This document shows, in pieces, positions 41,728 to 48,032 of a stretch of DNA of 64,000 bases. The translations under genes were made by a program, and so were the position numbers. Source of the DNA: Olsenella sp. kh2p3. GTDB lineage: Bacteria; Actinomycetota; Coriobacteriia; Coriobacteriales; Atopobiaceae. Positions within the stretch are counted from its first letter, which is position 1, and every line of letters starts with the position of its first letter. A model generated the notes under the pieces. The model made no database searches. It was not told where the DNA came from and was given only the letters and a program-made list of their open reading frames with translations. Location of the stretch: NCBI GenBank assembly GCA_900119625.1, contig FPKD01000001.1, positions 1-64,000 of the forward strand, read 5' to 3'.

Positions 41728-41892
41728 GGCACTGCACCAAAATCGGCACTTCTCAGTACTTTTTTCGGTTACTCTTGGTATCACCTCACTGGTCGCTTTT
41801 CCCTACCTGCATCTCCGTAAATAGTTCGGCCCATGTACTCGGCAACTCGCGGTAAAAGTACTGAATAGTCTGGTTTTTGGTGCAGCAGGGTC
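41728..41892. repeat. Large inverted repeat (possible family H relative)
   Basis: The left arm carries CTGCACCAAAA and TCAGTACTTTT (41753-41763); the right arm carries AAAAGTACTGA (41854-41864) and TTTTTGGTGCAGCAGGG. The centre is about 90 nt of AT-richer sequence. The outer right end TTTTGGTGCAGCAG resembles TTTTCATGCAGCAG of the element at 31553-31812, but only one unit per arm is seen. It lies between hairpins C3 and C4. No gene in the gap. Confidence 0.6.
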
Positions 41893-41937
41893 CCGCACAA
41901 GAGAGCTTGGACCTCTTTTGCTCTCGCTCCTCGCCAT

Positions 41938-42015
41938 GCTTTAGCGGTATTTGAGAACCACGCTACTTGCCAACTGGGCAAACGCGGCGGCCGATTCCCA
42001 GAAACCGCTAAAGAA
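41938..42015. repeat. Hairpin family C, copy 4
   Basis: CTTTAGCGGT/ACCGCTAAAG outer arms and TTGCCAACTGGGCAAACGC core, close to copy 3 in stem and core, 256 bp away in the same gap. Confidence 0.82.
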
Positions 42016-42162
42016 CGGGAGGGGTGCGAGTGGGATAAGAGCTCAGAGCCGTCGGCGACACGTAACTCTCGCGTAGTCGCGCTAAATGGGATATAGTCCT
42101 AATATTGTTTGGGTAACATCACCGTGTAAGCCAAAGCCACGCACGGAGAGCGGGAGCACGTC

Positions 42163-42567
42163 ATGGAGAGAAGAAACACGCGCCAGCGCCAGCTGGTGCT
42201 CGAGGCAGTGCAGGAGCTGTGCGACCACCCCACCGCCGACGAGATATACCTTCGCGTCCGCGAGCAGGACGACCACATCAGTCGTGGAACCGTCTATCGC
42301 AACCTGCACCTGCTCGCTGACACCGGAGAAATCCTTTCGGTGAAAACCCCCGGCGGTGAACGCTTTGACCGCCGCATGGACCACCACGCCCACCTGGTGT
42401 GCTCGGAGTGCGGCACCGTGATTGACGTCCCCATGCCCAAGCAGGACGACTTCTGCCGCCAGATCGAGCGCTCAACCGGCTACGCCAGCATCTCTACCAG
42501 CACCATCCTCACCGGCGTGTGCCCCGCATGCCAGGAGCGTCTTCGTAAGGCTGCGGGGGCCGAGTAG
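42163..42567 (+). CDS. Fur-family regulator, PerR-like
   Basis: 134 residues, compact Fur/PerR protein. Winged helix RNTRQRQLVLEAVQELCDHPTADEIYLRVREQDDHISRGTVYRNLHLLADTGEI, then the regulatory metal region GGERFDRRMDHHAHLVCSECGTVIDVPMP and a second CPAC pair; CSEC plus CPAC form the structural zinc site. The Asp in RFD and in VID occupy positions diagnostic of PerR (peroxide sensing through Fe-catalysed His oxidation) rather than Fur, although this is pattern reading. Location between ahpC and the feo operon fits either role. GGAGAGCGGGAGC precedes the start; a terminator follows. Confidence 0.88.
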   Translation: MERRNTRQRQLVLEAVQELCDHPTADEIYLRVREQDDHISRGTVYRNLHLLADTGEILSVKTPGGERFDRRMDHHAHLVCSECGTVIDVPMPKQDDFCRQIERSTGYASISTSTILTGVCPACQERLRKAAGAE

Positions 42568-42579
42568 AGGTAACAGAAC

Positions 42580-42617
42580 GACGGCCCTCCCCCACGGTTT
42601 GGCGGGAAAGGGCCGTC
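42580..42617. terminator. Bidirectional hairpin between the PerR-like and feoB genes
   Basis: ACGGCCCT...AGGGCCGT stem with a GC-rich internal loop, between convergent genes. U tracts are weak on both sides. Confidence 0.55.
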
Positions 42618-42650
42618 CGGAACGTCGCCTACGTGAGTGGTTCCTCGCGA

Positions 42651-45314
42651 CTAGGCGACGGGCTCCTCGGCCAGGTTGTCGAGGATGTGCTCGTCCTTCT
42701 CGTCCCACTTGGGCATGGGACGGAAGAGCTGGAACAGCATAAGCGCGAGCAGGGCAAAGGCAACCACGGTCCAGAACCCAAAACTCCCAAAGACGAAGAG
42801 CTCGTAGAACTGGTTGATGAGAAGACCCACGACCCAGCCAAAGCCGCACTCGTAGCCAATGGCGAACCAGAACCACTTGGGGTCGTCCATCTGCCTGCGG
42901 ATGGTGCCCATGGCGGCAAAGCACGGCGCGCAGAGCATGTTGAAGGCAACAAATGCGCACATGGCACCAACGTGGAGCGTACCGGCAATGGTGAACATGT
43001 TGGCGAAGCCCTGCCACATGGAGACGGAGTTCTCGGTGGCGTCACCAAGCCCGTACAGGACGCCGAAGGTGGAGACCAGGTTCTCCTTGGCGATGAGCGC
43101 CGAGATGGTGGACGCGGTGGCCTGCCAGGTGCCAAAGCCGAGCGGAGCGAAGATGAAGCTCAGGGCACCACCGATACCGGCGAGGATCGAGTAGTCCATG
43201 TAGGTGTCGGGCGCGCCATCCATGGCCTGCAGGAAGCCGAAGGAGCCGTCGCCGCCCTCCCAGCCGGCCAGACCAAAGTTGGAGAGCACCCAGATGCCCA
43301 CGGCGGCCGCGAAGATAATCGTGCCTGCCTTCTTGACGTAGGCAGAGACGCGCTCCCACACGTGCAGCGCCCAGCTCTTGATGGACGGCAGGTGGTAGTC
43401 GGGCAGCTCCATCACAAACGGGATGGGCTCGCCGGCGAAGCGCCTGGTCTTCTTAAGCATGACAGCCGAGATGATGATGGCTACGATGCCCATGAGGTAG
43501 AACATCGGGGCGACCCACCACATGTCGGAGCCGCCGGCGAGAACGCCCATGACCAGCGCGATGATGGGGAGCTTGGCGGAGCAGGGAATCATGGTGGTGA
43601 GCATGGCGGTCATGCGACGGTCGCGCTCGTTCTCGATGGTCTTGGTGGCGAGCACGCCCGGAACGCCGCAGCCGGAGGACACGATCATGGGGATGAAGGA
43701 CTTGCCGGAGAGGCCAAAGCGACGGAAGACGCGGTCCATGACGAAGGCCACGCGGCTCATGTAGCCGCAGTCCTCCAGGAAGCAGAGCATGACAAAGAGG
43801 ACGAAGATCTGCGGGATGAAGCCGAGAACCGCGCCAACGCCGCCGATGATGCCGTCAACCACGAGCGAGATCACCACGTCGGAGGCGCCGGCGTCAGTGA
43901 GCCAGCCAGTCACGGCGTTGGGGATGGAGTCGACAAAGCCGTCGTAGTCGTGCTGGTCGGGCTCGGGGTTGTCGAGCGCGGTCTCGAAGTCCGCCTCGGT
44001 GACCGTGGGAAGCACGTCGAGCTCCTGGCCCGCCTCCAGGACGGGGTTGCCGTCCGCGTCGAGCGTGGTGATGACGTTGCCCTCGGTGTCGAGGAAGTTA
44101 CCGTCGGAGTCGGTCACGGGGACGTCGGTCGCAACGACACCGGCCTCCTTGGCGGCATCCTCGAAGTCAGCGATGGTCGCCTCGTCGTCTGCGGTCTGCG
44201 GGTCGGCGTCGATAGCGTCCTGGACGCCGTCGGTGTCGACGCCGGCCTCCTCGGCCGCGGCAATGTAGCCGGAGACCTGGTTGGTATAGTGGGCGTCCTG
44301 CCAGGCCTTGTCAGCCTCGTCGAAGGCCGCCTGGCCGTTGCCGCTCACAAAGAAGCCATCGGAGAAGAGGTTGTCGTTCACCCAGTCCGTGGCAGGCGTG
44401 CCAACGGCGACAAGGGCAACCCAGTACACGCCAATCATGATGGCAATGAAGATGGGCAGGCCAAGCACGCGGTTGGTAACCACGCGGTCGATCTTCTCGG
44501 AGACGGTGAGCTTGCCCGGCGCCTTGACCACGCATGCGTCCATGACCGTGGCGATCCACTCGTAGCGCTCGGAGGTGATGATGGACTCGGAGTCGTCGTC
44601 GCGGTCCTGCTCGATGGCCTCGATGACCTTCTCCATGCTGGCAAGCTGCTGCTTGGAGAGCCCAAGGGACTCGATGGCGGCGGAGTCGCGCTCGAAGACC
44701 TTGATGGAGTACCAGCGGAGAAGGTCGGGCACGCAGGAGCCGGAAATGGTGTTGGCGATGGTCTGGAGCGCGTCCTCGACCTCGGGCGAGAAGCACTTCA
44801 CGCCCTTGGCCACCTTGTTGGCACGGCCCGAGTCGACGGCGGTGCCCACCAGCGTATCGAGGTTCTTGGAGCGAAGCGCCGAGACCTCAACCACGGGCAC
44901 GCCGAGCATCTTGGAGAGGCGCTTGGAGTCGATCTTCTCGCCACGCTGCTCGAGCAGGTCGCACATGTTGAGACCCACGACCACGGGGCGGCCGGTCTCG
45001 AGGATCTGCGTGGTGAGGTAGAGGTTGCGCTCGATGTTGGTGACGTCGACGAGGTCGATGATGGCGCTCGGGCGGCCGGAGATGATGAAGTCGCGCGAGA
45101 CGACCTCCTCCGGCGAGTAGGGGGAGAGCGAGTAGATGCCCGGAAGGTCCGTGAAGAGCACATCGGCGTCCTTCTTCCAGACGGCCTCCTTCTTCTCCAC
45201 GGTGACGCCCGGCCAGTTGCCCACGTAGCCGTTCGAGCCGGTGAGCTCGTTGAACAGCGTGGTCTTGCCGCAGTTGGGGTTGCCAGCCAGGGCTATGTCG
45301 ATCTTCTCTGCCAT
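42651..45314 (-). CDS. feoB: Ferrous iron transporter FeoB with acidic extracytoplasmic insertion
   Basis: 887 residues, longer than the usual 650-800. An N-terminal G domain (GNPNCGKTT at 11-19, DLPGIYSL, switch LVDVTNIERNLYL, NMCD, VSALRSKN) and helical GDI region precede the membrane part. Two Gate domains are visible (FVLFVMLCFLEDCGYMSRVAFVMDRVFR; SSGCGVPGVLATKTI; FNMLCAPCFAAMGTIRRQM). Between the first helix (about 285-305) and the next lies an insertion (about 318-455) rich in Asp/Glu with DSDGN, DTEGN and DADGN motifs, expected outside the membrane. It imports Fe2+ under anaerobic conditions. Two feoA genes lie upstream. AGGAAAGG precedes the start. Confidence 0.95.
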   Translation of the reverse strand: MAEKIDIALAGNPNCGKTTLFNELTGSNGYVGNWPGVTVEKKEAVWKKDADVLFTDLPGIYSLSPYSPEEVVSRDFIISGRPSAIIDLVDVTNIERNLYLTTQILETGRPVVVGLNMCDLLEQRGEKIDSKRLSKMLGVPVVEVSALRSKNLDTLVGTAVDSGRANKVAKGVKCFSPEVEDALQTIANTISGSCVPDLLRWYSIKVFERDSAAIESLGLSKQQLASMEKVIEAIEQDRDDDSESIITSERYEWIATVMDACVVKAPGKLTVSEKIDRVVTNRVLGLPIFIAIMIGVYWVALVAVGTPATDWVNDNLFSDGFFVSGNGQAAFDEADKAWQDAHYTNQVSGYIAAAEEAGVDTDGVQDAIDADPQTADDEATIADFEDAAKEAGVVATDVPVTDSDGNFLDTEGNVITTLDADGNPVLEAGQELDVLPTVTEADFETALDNPEPDQHDYDGFVDSIPNAVTGWLTDAGASDVVISLVVDGIIGGVGAVLGFIPQIFVLFVMLCFLEDCGYMSRVAFVMDRVFRRFGLSGKSFIPMIVSSGCGVPGVLATKTIENERDRRMTAMLTTMIPCSAKLPIIALVMGVLAGGSDMWWVAPMFYLMGIVAIIISAVMLKKTRRFAGEPIPFVMELPDYHLPSIKSWALHVWERVSAYVKKAGTIIFAAAVGIWVLSNFGLAGWEGGDGSFGFLQAMDGAPDTYMDYSILAGIGGALSFIFAPLGFGTWQATASTISALIAKENLVSTFGVLYGLGDATENSVSMWQGFANMFTIAGTLHVGAMCAFVAFNMLCAPCFAAMGTIRRQMDDPKWFWFAIGYECGFGWVVGLLINQFYELFVFGSFGFWTVVAFALLALMLFQLFRPMPKWDEKDEHILDNLAEEPVA

Positions 45315-45460
45315 GCCATGCCTTTCCTGGTTGAGTGTGTGCGGGTTGCGGTGGGCCTTCAGAGTTGCCTTCCGGCGGTTGGTCCATCCTTCGGCGTTCA
45401 AGCCACCTTCCAAGGCGGTGAGTTTCTCTCGGCTAACTGTTACCCGCATGGTGCTAATTG

Positions 45461-45479
45461 TTAGTTTTGGCTAACTTTT
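45461..45479. promoter_or_regulatory. DtxR/IdeR-like box between feoA and feoB
   Basis: TTAGTTTTGGCTAACTTTT resembles the IdeR/DtxR consensus TTAGGTTAGGCTAACCTAA (about 13 of 19 positions). A second GGCTAACTGTTACC half-site lies at 45431-45444. It suggests iron-dependent repression of feoB from the 214-bp gap. Confidence 0.5.
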
Positions 45480-45528
45480 AGTGCCAAAACATGGGGGCCT
45501 GTGCCCCCGGTACTCCCAACGCTGCCTG

Positions 45529-45783
45529 CTACGCGACACCCTGAGCAGCTGCCTTCGCCACGTCCGTGACCTCGACGCAGGAGGCCTCGTCCTTGCGCAG
45601 CGAAAGCTCGTAGCCGCGCACGGTGACCTCGATGGGGTCGCCCAGGGGCGCAACCTTGCGCACGTAGATGTACGTGCCCTTGGTGATGCCCATGTCCATG
45701 ATTCGACGCTTGATGGCGCCCGTGCCACTAAGCTTTGAGACCGTGCAGGTCTCCCCCACGCGCACGTCCTTTAGACTTGCCAT
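45529..45783 (-). CDS. feoA: FeoA-family protein (second of two)
   Basis: 84 residues, one SH3-like FeoA domain: LKDVRVGETCTVSKLSGTGAIKRRIMDMGITKGTYIYVRKVAPLGDPIEVTVRGYELSLRKDEASCVEV. The GxxKRRxxDMGI(T/L)xGxxI(x)VxxxAPLGDPxE pattern is diagnostic. FeoA is a small cytosolic partner needed for FeoB activity. The start has AAAGGGAGAGC upstream. It lies between another feoA and feoB on the same strand; the 214-bp gap to feoB contains a metal-regulator-like box, so feoB may also have its own promoter. Confidence 0.93.
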   Translation of the reverse strand: MASLKDVRVGETCTVSKLSGTGAIKRRIMDMGITKGTYIYVRKVAPLGDPIEVTVRGYELSLRKDEASCVEVTDVAKAAAQGVA

Positions 45784-45891
45784 GCTCTCCCTTTCTTCAT
45801 GCCGCACACCGCGCGTGTGGTTGCGCGCAGTCTGCAGCGACTGATAAACGATTGCGGTTGCGGGCCGGCAGCGTCGGCACCGGTGTCGGCG

Positions 45892-46203
45892 CTAGTACGT
45901 GACGATGCGTATGGCCATGTCGCGGCCGATGCCAAAGGTGGAGCCCTTGACGCTTACCACCACGTCGCCGTTCACGCGCGAGACGACCTTGACTTCGGCG
46001 CCCTCGACGAAGCCCATCTCAGAGAGGTGCTGACGCAGCGTGGCGCCGCCGCGAACCTTGAGGACGCGGATCGTCTCGCCTTCGCTCACCATTGCCAGGG
46101 GGAGCTGGGCGCCCCTCCCGGTGGTCGTTACCTCCACGCGCGCACCCGCCCGGCTGGCGGGGTTGCTGCCTGTCATTACGGCATCAGCCTCCATGGTCGA
46201 CAT
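45892..46203 (-). CDS. feoA: FeoA-family protein (first of two)
   Basis: 103 residues. After a 35-residue N-terminal extension comes a FeoA domain of the more divergent kind: LPLAMVSEGETIRVLKVRGGATLRQHLSEMGFVEGAEVKVVSRVNGDVVVSVKGSTFGIGRDMAIRIVTY. Tandem feoA genes ahead of feoB are common in anaerobic Gram-positives, where one may act as a regulator of the other. The start has AAGGGAG 5 bp upstream. It is the promoter-proximal gene of the feo operon. Confidence 0.9.
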   Translation of the reverse strand: MSTMEADAVMTGSNPASRAGARVEVTTTGRGAQLPLAMVSEGETIRVLKVRGGATLRQHLSEMGFVEGAEVKVVSRVNGDVVVSVKGSTFGIGRDMAIRIVTY

Positions 46204-46317
46204 CGCAACTCCCTTCTCGGCTCTCCGCGGCTTTCTCGGCTGTCCGTAGCCGCCCCGGTTGGCCATCGCCTCCCCGGCTACCCATCACCTTCCCGGCCGG
46301 CCGCACGAGTTGTCCAT

Positions 46318-46346
46318 AGCTAACTCACAAGTAGTATATGGTTAAC
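46318..46346 (-). promoter_or_regulatory. feo operon promoter with GTTAG-type half-sites
   Basis: On the minus strand TATACT (46336-46331) is a good -10. AGTTAACC (46346-46339) and AGTTAGCT (46325-46318) flank it and resemble the GTTAGCC half-sites in the feoA-feoB gap, suggesting a common iron regulator. Confidence 0.5.
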
Positions 46347-46532
46347 TTGCTGCGAATTGCCCGAAAAGTCAACTCTTTTTAACTATTGCTACAAAAGTGC
46401 AGGTAGGATGTCTGTAATGTGTTTGTTTCTAGCCCATTCGGACGGGAATGTGCGAGAAGCGACACACATTGCAGCGAGAGCAGCGAGGCGTTGGAGCTTC
46501 TCGACAGCTCCTTCATGCGGATGCCGCACATT

Positions 46533-46660
46533 CCGAACGGTTAGGCACCTCTAAATGGCGAGATTGCGCGGCATCGCAGCAATGCCGCGTATTCCGAACG
46601 GTTAGACCCCCTTAAACGTTCGGATATTTCCTAACCGGCGAAATCACGCGGCATTGCCGA
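46533..46660. repeat. Repeat family D, copy 2
   Basis: CCGAACGGTTAG at 46533 and 46594, 61 bp apart as in copy 1 (21791/21852). The intervening CTCTAAATGGCGAGATTGC and GCGGCAT...ATGCCGC are also shared. It continues into an inverted third block (TTCGGATATTTCCTAACCGG ... GCGGCAT). It occupies most of the 587-bp gap between feo and the RelB gene; no gene is seen there. Confidence 0.82.
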
Positions 46661-46790
46661 GAAGGACTGCAGAGCTCTGCCTTCCATCTATATCCCCTGA
46701 ACATCATCTATTGCCATAGGTGGTTAATATAGACGTCCGCAGGACAGGGTATAAACTAGTACTAAACTAGGTCCAGCATTGGAGGATTCC

Positions 46791-47075
46791 ATGGCTTCAA
46801 GGACGGCAGAAGTTAAGTCGTACGTCGAGCCTCAGATCAAGTCGGAGGCATCAGAGGTCTACGCCCGCTGGGGAATGAGCCTCTCGGACGCCGTTAATAC
46901 ATTCCTGATTAAATCGATTGAGGTGGGCGGACTCCCCTTCGACATGCGTCCCGAGCCCAGGCCCGTCTACAAGGCCTCCACGGTATTGCCGGCAGATCCG
47001 GCCTACGGCTCCAGCGTCCTACCCGATGATATGGACAATGAGGAGGACGGCATCTATGACAGGCTCGTCGGATAG
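46791..47075 (+). CDS. RelB/DinJ-family antitoxin
   Basis: 94 residues. N-terminal ribbon-helix-helix TAEVKSYVEPQIKSEASEVYARWGMSLSDAVNTFLIKSIEVGGLPFDMR is the RelB/DinJ signature (VxxxIKxxAxxxxxxxGxxxSxAVNxFLxxxxxxxGxPF). The acidic C-terminal tail would neutralise the toxin. The start has GGAGG 5 bp upstream; an in-frame ATG 12 bp earlier lacks a site. The toxin gene overlaps it by 20 bp. The partner is PemK/MazF-like rather than RelE-like, a less usual combination. Confidence 0.9.
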   Translation: MASRTAEVKSYVEPQIKSEASEVYARWGMSLSDAVNTFLIKSIEVGGLPFDMRPEPRPVYKASTVLPADPAYGSSVLPDDMDNEEDGIYDRLVG

Positions 47076-47433
47076 TGCCATAAGGACGAGCAGACTGGAT
47101 CCGCGCCCCTGGGAGATCTGGCTCGCTTACGTGCGTTTCGCTGACCATCCAGACGTAGGAAAGGTGCGCCCAATCGTCATTATCGACGAGCGCGTCTCTG
47201 CCGTCGTGGCTGCAAAGGTCACAAGCGCGGTTCCTCAGGAGCGCTACTTGTACTGCGAGCTCGCCGACTGGCAGGTCGAGGGCCTGTTGCGCACGTCGCG
47301 TGCCCAGGTTGTGCCGCTCTTCCAGGTTTCACGCGCCGACGTGCTTCGCGATACTCCCCTGGGAACGCTCACGGAGCGGGACCGTGTGGCGCTGCAAGCA
47401 GCACTCAACGCGGCAGATGGACAGGGACTATAG
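47056..47433 (+). CDS. PemK/MazF-like endoribonuclease toxin
   Basis: 125 residues. RPWEIWLAYVRFADHPDVGKVRPIVIIDER is the N-terminal GDIWLV...G-xxRPVxV strand pattern of PemK/MazF beta-barrel RNases; VVAAKVTSAVPQERYLYCELADWQVEGLLRTSRAQVVPLFQVSRADVL corresponds to the T-S-x-x-R and S-x-V core. The C-terminus ends ...LTERDRVALQAALNA as in type II members. The ATG at 47056 lies inside the antitoxin gene with GAGGAGG upstream. It is expected to cut mRNA when the antitoxin is degraded. Pairing with a ribbon-helix-helix antitoxin is by position. Confidence 0.85.
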   Translation: MTGSSDSAIRTSRLDPRPWEIWLAYVRFADHPDVGKVRPIVIIDERVSAVVAAKVTSAVPQERYLYCELADWQVEGLLRTSRAQVVPLFQVSRADVLRDTPLGTLTERDRVALQAALNAADGQGL

Positions 47434-47447
47434 GCAGTCTGCGACCC

Positions 47448-47500
47448 CCCGCATTTTCCGATTGGTTAGGCCCCTCTAAACGATCGAATTGTGCAGGCTA
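47448..47500. repeat. Repeat family D, degenerate copy 3
   Basis: CCGATTGGTTAGGCCCCTCTAAACGATCGAATTGTGCAGGC follows the block order CCGAACGGTTAG-x-CCTCTAAACGGCGAGATTGCGCGGC of copies 1 and 2, with substitutions. Confidence 0.6.
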
Positions 47501-47522
47501 TTTGAGAGAGCAGCGCCATTTC

Positions 47523-47557
47523 CGAGAAGGACAGCGACCACGAGAAGGACAGCGACC
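47523..47557. repeat. Two tandem 17-bp repeats (CGAGAAGGACAGCGACC)
   Basis: Identical copies at 47523-47539 and 47541-47557, period 18. Each begins with the word CGAGAAG that is over-represented across the window. Confidence 0.85.
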
Positions 47558-47604
47558 CCGCGGAGCAGCGGCATTTCTCGGCACAGCTGCACCCACAAAG
47601 AATA

Positions 47605-47637
47605 ACCCGCCGCCGGGCAAAGTGCCCAACGGCGGGT
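47605..47637 (-). terminator. Hairpin after the MFS remnant
   Basis: ACCCGCCG...CGGCGGGT with an inner GGGC...GCCC pairing; on the minus strand followed by TATTCTTTG. Confidence 0.65.
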
Positions 47638-47672
47638 CGTCGCAACAATCGCAAGAGCCGAGTGCCAATAAC

Positions 47673-48017
47673 CTACGCCTCGAACTCCATGTCCTTGCTC
47701 TCCTTGATGAGCAGCAGCGCGACAAGCGCAACCACGGACATCGCGAGAAGGTACCAGCCCACGCCCTGGATGCCAAACGCAAGCACCAGCGCAATCGCGA
47801 TGGTAGGCGCAAACGCGCCGCCCAGGATCGACGAGAGGTTGTATGCCAGGCCGGAGCCAGAGTAGCGCACGTTTGCCGGGAAGAGCTCGGGCAGGTAGGC
47901 GCCACACGGCCCAAACAGGCCGCCCATCAGGCAGAAGCCAACAGCGAGGAAGGCAAACACGCTGGCCGCGTTCTGCGTCGCAAGGAGCTGCGGCGTCAAC
48001 AAGGCGAAAGGTGACCG
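47673..48017 (-). pseudogene. 3' remnant of an MFS transporter (metabolite:H+ symporter type)
   Basis: About 115 codons encoding the last four helices of a major facilitator protein: VFAFLAVGFCLMGGLFGPCGAYLPELFPANVRYSGSGLAYNLSSILGGAFAPTIAIAL...VGWYLLAMSVVALVALLLI. The LPELFPxxVRYSG(S/A)G block is typical of the MHS (ShiA/ProP-like) family. The frame is closed by TAG (48020-48018) upstream, only about 15 bp past the topoisomerase stop, so the first eight helices are missing. A deletion that joined the topoisomerase gene to the transporter tail would explain it. Not functional. Confidence 0.82.
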
Positions 48018-48032
48018 CTACCCCGACCTCCG

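Noticed and set aside
42633..45464. 943-codon open frame antisense to feoB
   Set aside because: Mirror frame of feoB; His/Asp/Gly/Val composition typical of shadow frames, no start signal or motif.
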